The position numbers were made by a program, and so were the translations under genes. From assembly GCF_034479555.1 (NCBI RefSeq), contig NZ_CP140151.1:1860001-1924000 (forward strand): a stretch of DNA of 64,000 nucleotides, read 5' to 3'. The DNA is from Chromohalobacter canadensis (GTDB lineage: Bacteria > Pseudomonadota > Gammaproteobacteria > Pseudomonadales > Halomonadaceae). Below the pieces are notes generated by a model, which worked only from the letters and a program-made list of their open reading frames with translations, did no database searches and had not been told where the DNA came from. Shown piece after piece: positions 1 to 10,719 of the stretch (its first letter is position 1; each line of letters starts with the position of its first letter).

Positions 1-1070
1 CCTCGCTGTTCTTCAGCCTGGAACTGTTGTCGATGCCGCTTTACGGCATGCTGGCCTACACCTATCGAGAGCGTGGAGCCTTGGAAGCAGGCGTCAAGTA
101 CATGGTGCTCTCCGCGGCGGCCTCGGCCTTCTTGCTGTTCGGCATGGCACTATTGTATGCGTTCACCGGGCATCTCGATTTCGCCGGGTTGGGCGGGGCA
201 CTGGCGTCAGCAGGCGGCGATGGATGGCTTCTGGCTGGCATGGGGATGATGCTCATCGGTCTGGGCTTTAAACTTTCCATCGTGCCGTTCCATTTGTGGA
301 CGCCGGACGTCTACGAAGGAAGTCCCGCCCCGGCGGCCACCTTCCTGGCCTCGGCAAGCAAGGTGGCGGTACTGATAGTCTTGCTGCGCCTGCTGCAATC
401 CGCCCCGGCGACCCAAGATGCCTGGTTTCACAGCCTGCTCGCCGTACTCGCCTTCGTGACGATGCTGGTCGGCAACCTGCTGGCGTTGATGCAGCAAGAT
501 CTCAAGCGCCTGCTGGGCTATTCCTCGATCGCGCATTTTGGCTATTTGCTGGTGGCGCTGGTGATCAACGAGGGGCTGGCGGTGGAAACCGCAGGTATCT
601 ATCTTGTGACCTATGTGCTGACGACGCTGGGAGCGTTCGGCGTGGTGACGCTGCTGTCGAGCCCCTATGGCGGCGCCGATGCCAGTCGCTTGCACCATTA
701 CCGTGGTTTGTTCTGGCGGCGGCCCTACCTGACGGCGGTACTGACGGTGATGATGCTATCGCTGGCGGGCATTCCCTTGACCGCGGGCTTCATCGGCAAG
801 TTCTACATCGTCGCGGTGGGGGTCGAAGCCAGCCGCTGGTGGCTGGTCGGCGCCGTGGTGGCCGGGAGCGCCATCGGACTTTTCTACTATCTACGCGTGA
901 TGGTGACGCTCTTTTTGCCAGAGCCGGGCATGCAGCGCCGTGACGCCACCACCGACTGGGCGCAACGCGCCGGCGGCGTGGTGGTGCTGGCACTGGCGGC
1001 CTTGGTCGTGCTGTTGGGGGTTTATCCTGCGCCGATGATCGACTGGGTGCGGCTCATGGCGGCGACATAA
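1..1070 (+). CDS. nuoN: NADH-quinone oxidoreductase subunit N, C-terminal part (cut by window edge)
   Basis: Membrane subunit of respiratory complex I, one of the antiporter-like proton-pumping subunits. The reading frame is open from base 3 with no start in the window (translation begins [19 protein letters not shown], typical of NuoN), so the 5' end lies upstream. What is present is almost entirely hydrophobic helices with the conserved blocks [34 protein letters not shown] and [16 protein letters not shown], including membrane-embedded Lys and His residues used in proton translocation in this family. The C-terminus at LMAAT is normal. It is presumably the last gene of a nuo operon. It converges on the minus-strand gene ending at 1103. 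Confidence 0.95.
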   Translation, partial: SLFFSLELLSMPLYGMLAYTYRERGALEAGVKYMVLSAAASAFLLFGMALLYAFTGHLDFAGLGGALASAGGDGWLLAGMGMMLIGLGFKLSIVPFHLWTPDVYEGSPAPAATFLASASKVAVLIVLLRLLQSAPATQDAWFHSLLAVLAFVTMLVGNLLALMQQDLKRLLGYSSIAHFGYLLVALVINEGLAVETAGIYLVTYVLTTLGAFGVVTLLSSPYGGADASRLHHYRGLFWRRPYLTAVLTVMMLSLAGIPLTAGFIGKFYIVAVGVEASRWWLVGAVVAGSAIGLFYYLRVMVTLFLPEPGMQRRDATTDWAQRAGGVVVLALAALVVLLGVYPAPMIDWVRLMAAT

Positions 1071-1102
1071 GCGCCGCGAACGTGCTGATGCGGTGCCGCT
1101 TG

Positions 1103-1924
1103 CTATGAGGCGGCATTGTTGTCGTCGGGCATGCTGCGCAGGCAGGCGGTGGGCAATTGAATGTCCACTGCCACCGGCAGATGATCAGAAAACAGCCGGT
1201 CGAGCACTTCGAAGCGTTCGGCGTGCAAGGCGTCGGAGATCAGAATGTGATCGAGCGCGCGGCGTGGCTGCCAGGCGGGATACGACAACGGCATCGCCAC
1301 GGGATGCAGTGGTAGCGCACGGCAGAAGCGTTGGTGGGCGTTGATCTGATCCGGCGTGCAGTTGAGATCGCCCATCACTACCACGTGGCGTAGCGGTTGA
1401 ATCAGCTCGCTCAAGTAGTCGAGTTGCCGGGTACGCGCACGATGACCCAGTGCCAAGTGCGCCACGACCAGATGCAGGGCATCGGGGCCGTCGCCGAAGC
1501 GTGCGTGAATGGCGCCGCGTCCCGGTAACGTGCCGGGCAGGCGATACTCGTCTACCTGGCGCGGCGTCAGGCGCGACAGCAGCCCGTTGCTGTGCTGGGC
1601 GACACGCCCCAGGTTGCGGTTGAGCTGTTGGTAATGATGCGGAAAGCTGGCCCGCTTGGCGAGGTACTCCACCTGATTGACGTGTCCCGACCTGAAGCTG
1701 CCCCCATCGACCTCCTGCAGACCCACGATATCGTAGTCGCGTAGCGTGTCGCCGATCAGGTCGAGCCGTCCCTGACGCTTGGGATGCGGCAGGACGTGCT
1801 GCCAACTGCGTGTCAGATAATGGTGATAGGCCGACGTATGAATACCGACCTGCAAGTTGCAGGTCAGAAGGCGTAAAGAGCGGGGCGCCTGGGAAGCAGG
1901 CGCCGCGGCGGTGGCGTTACTCAT
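1103..1924 (-). CDS. Endonuclease/exonuclease/phosphatase family protein
   Basis: 273-residue protein of the EEP (DNase I-like) fold. Motifs visible: LLTCNLQ near residue 19, GLQEVDGG with the metal-binding Glu, VMGDLNCTPD (Asp/Asn pair) and FSDHLPVAVDI with the catalytic Asp-His near the C-terminus. No signal peptide or membrane segment is seen, so it is probably cytoplasmic. The start overlaps the stop of dsbA by 8 bases (ATGAGTAA arrangement), which implies translational coupling. Members of this family act on nucleic acids, phospholipids or other phosphoesters; the substrate cannot be told from sequence. Confidence 0.85.
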   Translation of the reverse strand: MSNATAAAPASQAPRSLRLLTCNLQVGIHTSAYHHYLTRSWQHVLPHPKRQGRLDLIGDTLRDYDIVGLQEVDGGSFRSGHVNQVEYLAKRASFPHHYQQLNRNLGRVAQHSNGLLSRLTPRQVDEYRLPGTLPGRGAIHARFGDGPDALHLVVAHLALGHRARTRQLDYLSELIQPLRHVVVMGDLNCTPDQINAHQRFCRALPLHPVAMPLSYPAWQPRRALDHILISDALHAERFEVLDRLFSDHLPVAVDIQLPTACLRSMPDDNNAAS

Positions 1925-2549
1925 TGCGTTCGCTGCGTACCTTGTCGATCAGGACATCGGCGATCTTGGGCATGTTCTCCAGCGAGCCGGCGCTGCTGGG
2001 CGTGATCACGTACTGACCGTCGACGACCAGGGCAGGGACCCCCATGATCTTGTAGCTGCGCATCTTGGCGTTGGCGCGATTGATCTGGCTTTTGACGCCG
2101 AAGGACTCGAGAGCATCGAGCGCGTCGTCCTTGCTGACATCGTAATGCGTGAAAAACTCGGCGATGTCGTCTGGTTCGGTGAGGCGCTGGCCTTTCTCGT
2201 GGATGGCATCGAAGAAATCACTGTGCATTTCCTTCTGGATGCCCAACTCCTTGGCGGCGTAGAAGGCACGCGCATGCTTGGTCCAGGTATCGCCCATGGT
2301 GGCCGGGATGCGCTGAAAGGCAACGTCGTCGGGCAACTCGTCGACCCAGGCATTGAGCGGCTCTTCGAGGGCGTAGCAATGCGGGCAGCCGTACCAGAAC
2401 ACCTCGTTGACCTCGATCTTGCCATCCGGTACTTCGGTCTTCACGGGCTCGTCGAGCACCTCGTAATCCTCTCCCGCGACCGGGCCGGCGGCCATGACCA
2501 GCGTTGACATACCCAGACTGGCGGCCAGCACTAACAACGACTTCAACAT
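1917..2549 (-). CDS. dsbA: Thiol:disulfide interchange protein DsbA
   Basis: Periplasmic oxidase that introduces disulfides into exported proteins and is reoxidised by DsbB. The chosen start (MLKSLLVLAASLGMSTLVMA) gives a signal peptide ending about residue 21 and is preceded by AGGAG six bases upstream; an in-frame start farther upstream would spoil the signal peptide. The thioredoxin active site is FWYGCPHCYALE (CPHC, as in E. coli DsbA). The cis-proline loop is seen in MGVPALVVDGQY. At 210 residues it has the usual family length. It is followed at once by the EEP-family gene. Confidence 0.95.
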   Translation of the reverse strand: MLKSLLVLAASLGMSTLVMAAGPVAGEDYEVLDEPVKTEVPDGKIEVNEVFWYGCPHCYALEEPLNAWVDELPDDVAFQRIPATMGDTWTKHARAFYAAKELGIQKEMHSDFFDAIHEKGQRLTEPDDIAEFFTHYDVSKDDALDALESFGVKSQINRANAKMRSYKIMGVPALVVDGQYVITPSSAGSLENMPKIADVLIDKVRSERNE

Positions 2550-2832
2550 GCATCTCTCCTTGCCTTGCATAAAAAGCAGAAAAACAGACGGTAAGCGGTC
2601 GTCGCCCACCATGATGAACGTTTGAACCGCATCGGCAACCAGGGTTCCCGAACGGCCAATCTGAACACATACTTTAGTGATACCACTACAAGCCTCGACA
2701 TGGAAAGGGCGCGAGGGCTATCGGTGGCGGCTTTGTCCGCATGCGCGGCGCCCACGCAATGATACACTGTGGCGCAAACGTCCTTCATGGATCATTCGCC
2801 GCTTATGGGCGGCAGTTCAGTCGAGAACCAAC

Positions 2833-3456
2833 ATGCAAGATGGCAAGATCAACTACCAGTCCGCGCGTTTTTTGATCAGTGCGCCGCGCTTGGCCTTGTG
2901 CCCTCCGGATACGGGCGTGGAAGTGGCATTTGCCGGGCGCTCCAATGCCGGCAAGTCCAGCGCGATCAATACCCTGACACAGCAGAAGGCGCTGGCGCGC
3001 ACCTCGAAGACGCCGGGGCGCACGCAGCTGATCAACTTCTTCACCCTCGCAAACGACGAGGCGTACCGGTTGGTGGATCTGCCCGGTTACGGCTTTGCCA
3101 AGGTGCCGGATCAGGTCAAGCTGGAGTGGCAGCGCCACTTGAGCGAGTACCTGTACGAGCGTGAGGCGCTCAGAGGCTTGATGTTGGTCATGGACGTGCG
3201 GCACCCACTGAGCGAGTTCGATCAGATGATGCTGGGCTGGGCCGACGAGAAAGCGATGCCTGTGCATATCCTGTTGACCAAGGCCGACAAGCTCAAGCCA
3301 GGGGCGGCCAAGTCATCGCTTCTGGCGGTGCGGCGTCAGCTCGCCGAATGGGAAGACTTGGTCAGCGTGCAGCTCTTCTCTGCGCTCAAGCGGCAAGGCG
3401 TCGACGAGGCATGCGCACGTATGGATGCCTGGCTATGTGAGCGGGATGCCGTGTGA
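2833..3456 (+). CDS. engB: Ribosome biogenesis GTP-binding protein EngB (YihA/YsxC)
   Basis: Essential small GTPase of 50S subunit assembly. At 207 residues from the ATG at 2833 ([18 protein letters not shown]) the length is usual for the family. Nucleotide motifs: G1 [10 protein letters not shown]2-region TPGRTQ, G3 DLPGYGFA and G4 TKADK. The frame is open 156 bases farther upstream, but that stretch has no EngB-like residues, so the later start is preferred. The gene diverges from dsbA across about 280 bases in which I see no other gene. Confidence 0.95.
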   Translation: MQDGKINYQSARFLISAPRLALCPPDTGVEVAFAGRSNAGKSSAINTLTQQKALARTSKTPGRTQLINFFTLANDEAYRLVDLPGYGFAKVPDQVKLEWQRHLSEYLYEREALRGLMLVMDVRHPLSEFDQMMLGWADEKAMPVHILLTKADKLKPGAAKSSLLAVRRQLAEWEDLVSVQLFSALKRQGVDEACARMDAWLCERDAV

Positions 3457-3465
3457 CGCCGGAAC

Positions 3466-4191
3466 CTAGCTTGCCAGCCTGGCGAGCAGGGTTGGCAGTT
3501 CACGCACATGCGTGAGGCGATACACGCCGGGTGGCAGCTCGCGCGGGCCTTCGTTCTTGGCGTCGATCCAGGCTACCTGCATGCCCAGGCGCTGTGCTGG
3601 TAGAACATCCTCGCGCCAGGAGTCGCCGACATGCAGGGCCTGTGACGGCCGAGCACGGAGCCTTGCCAGCGCCGCGAGGAAGGCGCGAGGGTCGGGCTTG
3701 GGGGCATGCAGCTCGCCCGCGGCGATCATGACGCTGAAATGGTCGGCCAGATCCAGGCGCTTGAGATCGGCGTTGCCGTTGGTGATCGCGGCGATACGAT
3801 AGCTGCGGCGCAGCGTGTCGAGCATGGCCACTACTTCGGGATAGGGCGTGAGGTCATGGCGCAGGTCGAGGAAATGCGCGATGGCGTGCGCTGCCCACAA
3901 GCGTGCCCGAAGGCGAGGCAGCCCGTAGGCTTCCACCATCTCGAACAACGCACGCTCGCGAATCCAGGTGAAATCGCCGCGTTTGAGCGGAAAGCGCCGC
4001 GCCACATCGGCGCGGTGCTGCTGATACGCGTGCAAGGGATAATGCGCCATGAACGCGCTGCCAGCGCCTGGCGAGGCGGCGGCGAGCGCGTCGCTGAGCC
4101 ATTGATAATGGCCGGCTTCGGCACGCTCGAGGACCGGCCGGTTGTTCCACAGCGTGTCGTCGAGATCGAAGGTCAGCGCGGTTATCGCCAT
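3466..4191 (-). CDS. HAD-superfamily hydrolase (HAD-IA, YigB-like)
   Basis: 241-residue haloacid-dehalogenase-fold phosphatase. Motif I is TFDLDDTLWNN (two catalytic Asp), motif II AAITNGNADL, motif III Lys in HAPKPDPRAF, motif IV HVGDSWREDVLPA. A helical cap between motifs I and II marks the C1-cap type. YigB relatives dephosphorylate FMN or sugar phosphates; the substrate here is not proven. The start at 4191 has GGAG nine bases upstream. An alternative start at 4221 would overlap the xerC stop as ATGA; either fits coupling to xerC. Confidence 0.85.
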   Translation of the reverse strand: MAITALTFDLDDTLWNNRPVLERAEAGHYQWLSDALAAASPGAGSAFMAHYPLHAYQQHRADVARRFPLKRGDFTWIRERALFEMVEAYGLPRLRARLWAAHAIAHFLDLRHDLTPYPEVVAMLDTLRRSYRIAAITNGNADLKRLDLADHFSVMIAAGELHAPKPDPRAFLAALARLRARPSQALHVGDSWREDVLPAQRLGMQVAWIDAKNEGPRELPPGVYRLTHVRELPTLLARLAS

Positions 4192-4217
4192 GTGGGTTGT
4201 CTCCAGAGCCGTGGGTC

Positions 4218-5114
4218 TCATCCGTCGCCGGGCGTTTCGTGGCGCCGGGCGCGCGGGTGGGCAGCATCGTAGGCGTCGGCGAGGTGCTGCCAGTCGAGAC
4301 GCGTATAGACCTGCGTGGTGGACAGATTGGCATGCCCCAAAAGCTCCTGCACGGCCCGCAGGTCCTGGCTCGATTCGAGCAGGTGGCTGGCGAAGGAGTG
4401 ACGCAGGCGATGCGGGTGCAGGTGTTCGGGCAGGCCACGCTCGCGGGCAAGATGCACGAGGCGTTTCTGCACCGCGCGATGCCCGAGTCGTACGCCACGT
4501 TGACCGACGAACAGCGCGCGCTCTTCCTCATTGGCGAGTTGGCCGCGGACCTTGAGCCATGCCGCCAGCGCCACCTGGGCACGGCTGCCGAGGGGCATTT
4601 GGCGCGGTTTGCTGCCCTTACCTACGACCCGCACACGCCGAGTTTCTAGATCGGTGACATCCAGCGCCGTCAACTCCGCCAGACGCAGTCCGCAGGAATA
4701 GAACAGCTCCAGCATGGCCTGATCACGCACGCCGAGCGGGGTGTCGTCGTGCGGGGTGTCCAGAAAGCGCGATAACTGATCGATATCCACCGGACGCGGC
4801 AGGTGCTGAGGCTGACGTGGGGTCTGGGTCAAGGCCACGGGATTGTGGGCCAGCACGCCGCTGCGCACCAGATGATCGGCGAAGCGCGATAGCGCGGCGC
4901 GGCGCCGGGCGAGGCTGCGTGGGGCCAGACCGCGGGTGCGCTCGGCGCCCAGAAAGCGACGCACCAGGGCGACATCCAGTGTGGACCAGTCATCGATGTC
5001 ATGCGCCTCGAGGAAATGTGCCAGCGCGGCCAAGTCGCGTCGATAGGCATCCAGCGTTGCGGGGCTGGCATGTCCCGCCAGCCCGCGCAGGAAATCTTCA
5101 ATCGCGGCGTGCAT
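4218..5114 (-). CDS. xerC: Tyrosine recombinase XerC
   Basis: Site-specific recombinase that with XerD resolves chromosome dimers at dif. 298 residues: N-terminal SAM-like DNA-binding domain (about 1-85) and C-terminal catalytic domain. The catalytic set is visible: Arg in YSCGLRLAELTAL, Lys in VVGKGSKPRQMPLG, HxxR in HPHRLRHSFASHLLE, His in LGHANLSTTQVYTR and the nucleophile Tyr in the same block. It overlaps DUF484 by 17 bases, and the order DUF484-xerC-HAD matches the Pseudomonas cluster. Confidence 0.96.
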   Translation of the reverse strand: MHAAIEDFLRGLAGHASPATLDAYRRDLAALAHFLEAHDIDDWSTLDVALVRRFLGAERTRGLAPRSLARRRAALSRFADHLVRSGVLAHNPVALTQTPRQPQHLPRPVDIDQLSRFLDTPHDDTPLGVRDQAMLELFYSCGLRLAELTALDVTDLETRRVRVVGKGSKPRQMPLGSRAQVALAAWLKVRGQLANEEERALFVGQRGVRLGHRAVQKRLVHLARERGLPEHLHPHRLRHSFASHLLESSQDLRAVQELLGHANLSTTQVYTRLDWQHLADAYDAAHPRARRHETPGDG

Positions 5115-5817
5115 GTGCGGTATCCAGCCGGATCAGCAAGCGCCCGACAATTTCGCCGAGGTAATCGGTGAACAGAGTGTCGAGCGTGGCACGAAAGTGC
5201 TCGCTCTCCTGACTGGCAAGCAGCAGATAGCCGAGCGGCTCGCCCATGGTCAGGCGCGTCACGGCGCATGAACCGCTGCTCTCGGGTGGCTCGGAATGGG
5301 GCAGGAGCGTACGCCACGCTTCTCGCGAGAGCTGAGTGCAGCGGCTGTTGTGGCCGTCGAGAAGCTCCTCCAGTGTCGCGCGCGTAGAGTCATCGAGACG
5401 CATCTGGGGTGGCTGTACGGCGCTACCATCGTGGGGCGAGTCCAGCCACAACGCGACCGCCTGGGTGCGAAAGCGTTCGCTGAGCTGGGTCGATAGGGCC
5501 TCGCCCAACGCGTCGACGTTTTCCGCCTCGAGCAGCGCCAGGATCAGCGAGCGGGTGCGCTGGTACTGCGCCTCGTTATGACGCGCCGTCTCCAAAAGGT
5601 GCTCGAGGCGCCATTCGGCGGTCTCGGCGCGCTCGCGCAGGTCATGCACGAGACGTTCGAGCAGCGAAATTGCGCCTTGGGTCTGGGGATGCGGCACCTT
5701 TAGCTGTTGGAGCAGTCCCTCTCGGCCGACGAAGAAGTCGGGATGACGGGCCAGCCAATGCGCGACACGCTCGGGGTCGAGCGTAGTGCGCGGCTCGGGC
5801 GCCTGGGCTTGGGACAT
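5098..5817 (-). CDS. DUF484 family protein
   Basis: 239-residue cytoplasmic protein of the DUF484 family, whose members usually lie between dapF and xerC. Typical features: an N-terminal RVAHWLARHPDFF block, a coiled coil (about residues 45-95, rich in Leu, Glu and Arg) and a GAF-like C-terminal half with CAVTRLTMGEPLGYLLLASQ. The start at MSQAQAPEP has AGGAG nine bases upstream; an upstream in-frame ATG at 5880 lacks family-like residues. No enzymatic function is established for the family. Confidence 0.88.
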   Translation of the reverse strand: MSQAQAPEPRTTLDPERVAHWLARHPDFFVGREGLLQQLKVPHPQTQGAISLLERLVHDLRERAETAEWRLEHLLETARHNEAQYQRTRSLILALLEAENVDALGEALSTQLSERFRTQAVALWLDSPHDGSAVQPPQMRLDDSTRATLEELLDGHNSRCTQLSREAWRTLLPHSEPPESSGSCAVTRLTMGEPLGYLLLASQESEHFRATLDTLFTDYLGEIVGRLLIRLDTAHARRD

Positions 5818-5892
5818 GCGTATGTTCTCCTGTGTTTCCGTCTTGCGTGCCGTGTCGTTGTTTGAAGGTTCTCCGGGCACTCGGCAATGCTG

Positions 5893-6726
5893 CTAAGGCA
5901 GCGCGATACGCCCCTCGAAGACGCTGGTGGCGGGGCCGATCATTACCATGGGGGCGTCCTCGGCGGACCATTCCAAGGTTAGCGTGCCACCGGGTAGATG
6001 AACATCGACGGGACTCTCGAACAACCCGCGCCGGATACCATTGGCCACCGCCGCGCAGGCGCCGGTGCCGCAGGCCAGCGTTTCGCCGCTGCCGCGTTCG
6101 AAGACGCGCAGGCGCGCCTCGTGACGCGAGACGACCTGCAAGAAGCCTACATTGACGCGCCGGGGGAAGCGCACGTGGCGTTCGATGAGCGGGCCCAGGT
6201 GTGCCACCGGCGCGGTATCGACATCGTCGACCATGAGGACGGCATGGGGATTGCCCATCGAGACCACGCCAATCTCCCAGCGTGTATCGTCGACCTCCAG
6301 GGTATGTGTGGTCGTATCGGCCGGAGCGTCGAAGGGGACGGCTTCGGGCGCGAAACGCGGCACGCCCATGTTCACGCGGACTCGCTCGTCTTCCTTGACA
6401 TGAAGAGTCAGTGGCCCGGCCTGAGTTTCGACGCGAATCTCGCGCTTGTGGGTCAGGCGCGCCTCGCGCACGAAACGTGCGAAGCAGCGAGCGCCGTTAC
6501 CGCAATTTTCCACTTCGTTACCATCGGCGTTGAAGATGCGGTAGCGGAAATCCATTTCGGGGTCGCGCGGCGGTTCGACCAGCAGCAACTGATCGAAACC
6601 GATGCCGAGATGACGGTCGGCCAACTGCCGGATGCGTTCGGTGTCGAGCCGCGCCCGCTGGGTGACCAGGTCGACCACCATGAAGTCGTTGCCGAGCCCG
6701 TGCATCTTGGTGAAATGCAGTAGCAT
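5893..6726 (-). CDS. dapF: Diaminopimelate epimerase
   Basis: Converts LL- to meso-diaminopimelate for lysine and peptidoglycan synthesis. 277 residues from [19 protein letters not shown]. The two catalytic cysteines are in [13 protein letters not shown] and [14 protein letters not shown]. The start overlaps the lysA stop as TGATG, which explains why no Shine-Dalgarno sequence is seen: translation is probably coupled to lysA. The PLP-free two-base mechanism is family knowledge. Confidence 0.97.
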   Translation of the reverse strand: MLLHFTKMHGLGNDFMVVDLVTQRARLDTERIRQLADRHLGIGFDQLLLVEPPRDPEMDFRYRIFNADGNEVENCGNGARCFARFVREARLTHKREIRVETQAGPLTLHVKEDERVRVNMGVPRFAPEAVPFDAPADTTTHTLEVDDTRWEIGVVSMGNPHAVLMVDDVDTAPVAHLGPLIERHVRFPRRVNVGFLQVVSRHEARLRVFERGSGETLACGTGACAAVANGIRRGLFESPVDVHLPGGTLTLEWSAEDAPMVMIGPATSVFEGRIALP

Positions 6727-7982
6727 CAGGAGGTCCCCGCCAGGCGGTGCTCGCCGGCCCACAAGTCGGCGAGCGTCTCGCGTTCGCGCACGACCTGCGC
6801 GCGCTCGCCGTCAACCATGATCTCGGCGGGACGCGGCCGGCTATTGTAGTTGGAGGCCATCACGAAGCCGTAGGCACCAGCCGAACGGACCGCGAGCAGG
6901 TCGCCCGGCGCGATGGCCAGTTCGCGCTCCTTACCCAGGAAGTCGCCGGTTTCACAGACAGGGCCGACCACGTCGTAGAGTGCCGTTTCGCGGGACTGGC
7001 GGGTATCGACCGGGACGATGCGCTGCCATGCTTGATACAGCGCGGGGCGAATCAGGTCGTTCATGCCGGCGTCGACGATGGCGAAATGCTGGGTCTCGCC
7101 GGGCTTCAGGTATTCGACGCGCGTCACGAGCACACCGGCGTTGGCGGCGATCGAACGGCCGGGCTCGAAGAGCAGCGTCAAGGCACGGCCGTCGAGGCGT
7201 TCGAGCAAGGCGCGAGCGTAATCGTAGGGCGCGGGCGGTTGCTCGTCTTGATAGGGCACGCCGAGGCCGCCGCCCAGGTCGAGATGCTCGATGGTAATGC
7301 CGGCCTCATGCAGGCGGTCGAGCAGCACCAGCAGGCGGTCCAGGGCGTCGAGGAAGGGGGAGAGCTCGGTGAGCTGCGAACCGATGTGGCAGTCCAGGCC
7401 GACGACCTCAAGGTTAGGCAGTTCGGCGGCCCGTTGATAGACCTCGAAGGCATCGTCGACGGCGATACCGAACTTGTTGGCCTTGAGGCCGGTGGAAATG
7501 TAGGGGTGCGTCCGGGCATCGACGTCGGGATTGACGCGCAGCGAGACTCGCGCCACTTGGCCGCACTCACTGGCTACCTGGTTGAGACGCTCGAGCTCGG
7601 GCAGCGATTCCACGTTGAAGCACTTGATGCCGACTTCCAGAGCGCGGGCCATTTCGCCGGCTTGCTTGGCGACGCCGGAAAATACCACCTTGGCGGGGTC
7701 GCCGCCGGCAGCCAGCACACGCTCGAGCTCGCCCTGGGAGACGATATCGAACCCCGCGCCGAGGCGCGCCAACAGGTCGAGCACGGCGATGTTGGCATTG
7801 GCCTTCACTGCATAGCAGATTAGGTGCGGATGCTCGCCCAGTGCGTCACTGTAGGCCTTGAAGTGGCGCGTGAAGGTCGCCCGCGAATACACGTAGCACG
7901 GCGTGCCGAAGCGCTCGGCGATGTCGGCCAGCGGCACGTCTTCAGCGTAGAGTTGGCCGTCGCGGTAGTTGAAATGATCCAT
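6726..7982 (-). CDS. lysA: Diaminopimelate decarboxylase
   Basis: PLP enzyme for the last step of lysine synthesis, meso-DAP to L-lysine. 418 residues. The PLP lysine is in [16 protein letters not shown], the glycine-rich phosphate site in [11 protein letters not shown], and the active-site Cys in [10 protein letters not shown]. It sits between the small lipoprotein gene lptM (3 bases upstream) and dapF (overlapping), an arrangement also found in Pseudomonas and other gammaproteobacteria. Confidence 0.97.
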   Translation of the reverse strand: MDHFNYRDGQLYAEDVPLADIAERFGTPCYVYSRATFTRHFKAYSDALGEHPHLICYAVKANANIAVLDLLARLGAGFDIVSQGELERVLAAGGDPAKVVFSGVAKQAGEMARALEVGIKCFNVESLPELERLNQVASECGQVARVSLRVNPDVDARTHPYISTGLKANKFGIAVDDAFEVYQRAAELPNLEVVGLDCHIGSQLTELSPFLDALDRLLVLLDRLHEAGITIEHLDLGGGLGVPYQDEQPPAPYDYARALLERLDGRALTLLFEPGRSIAANAGVLVTRVEYLKPGETQHFAIVDAGMNDLIRPALYQAWQRIVPVDTRQSRETALYDVVGPVCETGDFLGKERELAIAPGDLLAVRSAGAYGFVMASNYNSRPRPAEIMVDGERAQVVRERETLADLWAGEHRLAGTS

Positions 7983-7984
7983 CG

Positions 7985-8188
7985 TCAGTCTGCGTCGCTG
8001 TCGGATTGAGAAGAGGCGTCGCGCGCGGCGCCATCTTCGTCCTGGTCACCATCTTCATAGGCGTCCGCCGGATCGTACTGCTCGCTGGCCTGTTCGTCAT
8101 CAGGCATGTAGAGCGGCCCCTTCTGACCGCAGCCAGCGAGCGTGAACAGGGCTATGCCGAGGGCGGCCAGCATTGGAAGTAAGCGCAT
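7985..8188 (-). CDS. lptM: Small lipoprotein LptM (YifL/LppL family)
   Basis: 67-residue lipoprotein. Signal peptide [20 protein letters not shown] ends in the lipobox LAGC, followed by the conserved GQKGPLYMP segment of the LptM family, which in E. coli assists LptD maturation. The remainder is a strongly acidic tail (many Asp and Glu). The start at 8188 shares a base with the argH stop (TGATG) and has AGGAGG four bases upstream; ATG at 8191 is only one base from that site and so less likely. The standard position before lysA supports the call. Confidence 0.88.
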   Translation of the reverse strand: MRLLPMLAALGIALFTLAGCGQKGPLYMPDDEQASEQYDPADAYEDGDQDEDGAARDASSQSDSDAD

Positions 8189-9591
8189 CATGCCTCCTGT
8201 TGCAGCGTGGCGAGCGCGTCGCGGGCGCGCTGGGCGGCGGCGCGAACCTGATCCGGCGCGGTGCCGCCGATATGATTGCGCGCCGCCACCGAGCCTTCCA
8301 GCGTCAGCACCTCGAAGACGTCGGCCTGGATGGCGTCCGAGAACTGGCGCAGTTCGTCGAGGGACATCTCCGAGAGGTCCTTCTGCTCGCGCAGGCCCAG
8401 CGCCACGGCCTGGCCGACGATTTCGTGGGCATCGCGAAAGGCCACGCCAGCACGCACCAAGTAGTCCGCGAGGTCGGTGGCGGTGGAGAAGCCCTTGCGC
8501 GCGGCTTCGAACATGTTGTCCGTCTTGGCCTCGATGGCCGGCACCATGTCGGCGAACGCCTTGAGACAGCCCTGCACGGTGTCGAGGGTGTCGAACAGCG
8601 GCTCCTTGTCTTCCTGATTGTCCTTGTTGTAAGCCAGCGGTTGCGACTTCATCAGCGTCAAAAGCCCCATCAGGTGGCCGTAGACGCGGCCGGTCTTGCC
8701 GCGTACCAGCTCGGGGACATCCGGGTTTTTCTTCTGCGGCATGATCGACGAGCCGGTGCAGAAACGGTCGGGCAGGTCGATGAAGTCGAACTGGGCGCTG
8801 GTCCACAGCACCAGCTCCTCGCTCATGCGTGACAGGTGCATCAACAGTACGCTGGCGAAGGCGCCGAACTCGATGGCGAAGTCGCGATCGCTGACCGCGT
8901 CGAGGCTGTTCTCGGCGGGGCGCTCGAAGCCCAGCAAGTCGGCGGTGACGTGCCGGTCGATGGGGTAGGTAGTGCCGGCCAGCGCGGCGGCACCCAGCGG
9001 CATCACGTTGACGCGCTTACGGCAGTCCAGCAGGCGCTCGTGATCGCGGGTGAGCATTTCCTGCCAGGCCAGCAGGTGGTGGCCGAAGGTCACCGGCTGG
9101 GCGGATTGCAGGTGCGTGAAGCCGGGCATGATGGTGTCGGCCTCGCGCGTGGCCAGTTCGATCAAGCCCTCGCGCAGGCGGGCGAGCTCGGCCGCGACGA
9201 TGTCGATCTCGTCGCGCAAATAAAGCCGGATATCGGTGGCGATCTGGTCGTTGCGCGAGCGCCCGGTATGTAGCTTCTTGCCGGTGATGCCAATTTTCTC
9301 GGTCAGCCGGGCCTCGATGTTCATGTGCACATCTTCGAGTTCCACCGACCAAGGAAACTGCTCGGCCTCGATTTCCCGCTCGACTTCGCCGAGGCCTTGC
9401 ACGATGGCCTCGCGCTCATCAGAGGTGAGCACGCCGACGCGTTCGAGCATGGTGGCGTGAGCGATGGAGCCGCGAATGTCGTGATGATAGAGGCGCCGGT
9501 CGAAGTCTACCGATGCCGTGAAGCGCGCGACGAAGGCGTCGGTGGGCTCGCTGAAGCGTCCGCCCCAGGATTGGTTGGTCGTATTGCTCAT
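8188..9591 (-). CDS. argH: Argininosuccinate lyase
   Basis: Last step of arginine synthesis, cleaving argininosuccinate to arginine and fumarate. 467 residues beginning [20 protein letters not shown]. The fumarase/aspartase-superfamily signature [15 protein letters not shown] is present with the catalytic Ser, along with the [15 protein letters not shown] and [10 protein letters not shown] blocks. It is the first gene of the minus-strand cluster running to the HAD gene and diverges from hemC over 183 bases. Confidence 0.97.
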   Translation of the reverse strand: MSNTTNQSWGGRFSEPTDAFVARFTASVDFDRRLYHHDIRGSIAHATMLERVGVLTSDEREAIVQGLGEVEREIEAEQFPWSVELEDVHMNIEARLTEKIGITGKKLHTGRSRNDQIATDIRLYLRDEIDIVAAELARLREGLIELATREADTIMPGFTHLQSAQPVTFGHHLLAWQEMLTRDHERLLDCRKRVNVMPLGAAALAGTTYPIDRHVTADLLGFERPAENSLDAVSDRDFAIEFGAFASVLLMHLSRMSEELVLWTSAQFDFIDLPDRFCTGSSIMPQKKNPDVPELVRGKTGRVYGHLMGLLTLMKSQPLAYNKDNQEDKEPLFDTLDTVQGCLKAFADMVPAIEAKTDNMFEAARKGFSTATDLADYLVRAGVAFRDAHEIVGQAVALGLREQKDLSEMSLDELRQFSDAIQADVFEVLTLEGSVAARNHIGGTAPDQVRAAAQRARDALATLQQEA

Positions 9592-9774
9592 CGGGCGTGG
9601 CGTCCTGCTTGGTCGAGATGGTGATGCCCCTGAGTGTACCAGAGTCGGCGCCGCTGGCGAGGTGGGACAGGGCACGGGAACGCTGGGGGCGGGATTTTTC
9701 CTCGACCGGGGACTGCTTTATGATGATAGTCATCCCCGCCGCCGAACCGGTGTGCGCCCATTGAGGAGAGTCCA

Positions 9775-10719
9775 ATGCCCGCCATGCAGACACTGCGCAT
9801 CGCCACCCGTCAGAGCCGCCTTGCGTTATGGCAGGCCGAGCATGTCAAGGCTCGGCTGATGGCGCTACATCCTGGACTCGAGGTGGAGTTGGTCGCCCTG
9901 ACGACGCGCGGCGACAAGATTCTCGATTCGCCGCTGTCCAAGGTCGGCGGCAAGGGACTGTTCGTCAAAGAATTGGAGGAGGCGCTGCTGGACGGACGCG
10001 CCGATATCGCCGTGCACTCGATGAAGGATGTGCCGATGCACTTCCCCGAAGGGCTGGGGCTATCGGTGATTCTGGAGAGCGGCGCGCCCACGGATGCCTT
10101 CGTCTCCAACGATTACGCTACCCTGGACGCCTTGCCCGAGGGCGTGCGTGTGGGTACGTCGAGTCTGCGTCGGGGGTTGCAGGTCAAGGAGGCGCGCCCC
10201 GACCTGGAGGTGCTCAATCTGCGGGGTAACGTGCAGACCCGCCTGGGCAAGCTGGACAGCGGCGAGTTCGAAGCGATCATTCTGGCGACCTCGGGGCTCG
10301 AACGTCTCGAGCTTGGCCACCGCATCACCCAGGAGCTGCCGCCGGAAGTCAGCCTGCCGGCCTGCGGCCAGGGCGCGCTGGGCATCGAATGTCGCTATGA
10401 CGATGAAACCCTGCTCGAAGTCCTGGCGCCGCTTGATCATTCGCAGACGGCCACCCGCGTGCGCGCCGAGCGTGCCATGAATACGCGTCTGGATGGCGGT
10501 TGTCAGGTGCCCATCGGTGGCTATGCTGTGCTCGAGGATGGTGACCGCACGCTATGGCTGCGGGCACTGGTCGGGGACCCGGACGGCTCGCACGTGTTGC
10601 GCGCCGAAGGGCGTGGCTCGGCTTCCGAGCCCGAGGCCTTGGGCGTGCGCATTGCCGAGTCGCTGCTCGATCAGGGCGCCGGCGAGATCCTGGCGGACGT
10701 GTACGGCCAGGAGGAATGA
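9775..10719 (+). CDS. hemC: Hydroxymethylbilane synthase (porphobilinogen deaminase)
   Basis: Joins four porphobilinogens into hydroxymethylbilane in heme synthesis. 314 residues. The dipyrromethane cofactor Cys lies in [14 protein letters not shown], the catalytic Asp in [13 protein letters not shown], and the cofactor arginines in [10 protein letters not shown] and [15 protein letters not shown]. The start at 9775 has GAGGAGAG just upstream; the ATG at 9784 is a less likely alternative. First gene of hemC-hemD-hemX-hemY. Confidence 0.97.
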   Translation: MPAMQTLRIATRQSRLALWQAEHVKARLMALHPGLEVELVALTTRGDKILDSPLSKVGGKGLFVKELEEALLDGRADIAVHSMKDVPMHFPEGLGLSVILESGAPTDAFVSNDYATLDALPEGVRVGTSSLRRGLQVKEARPDLEVLNLRGNVQTRLGKLDSGEFEAIILATSGLERLELGHRITQELPPEVSLPACGQGALGIECRYDDETLLEVLAPLDHSQTATRVRAERAMNTRLDGGCQVPIGGYAVLEDGDRTLWLRALVGDPDGSHVLRAEGRGSASEPEALGVRIAESLLDQGAGEILADVYGQEE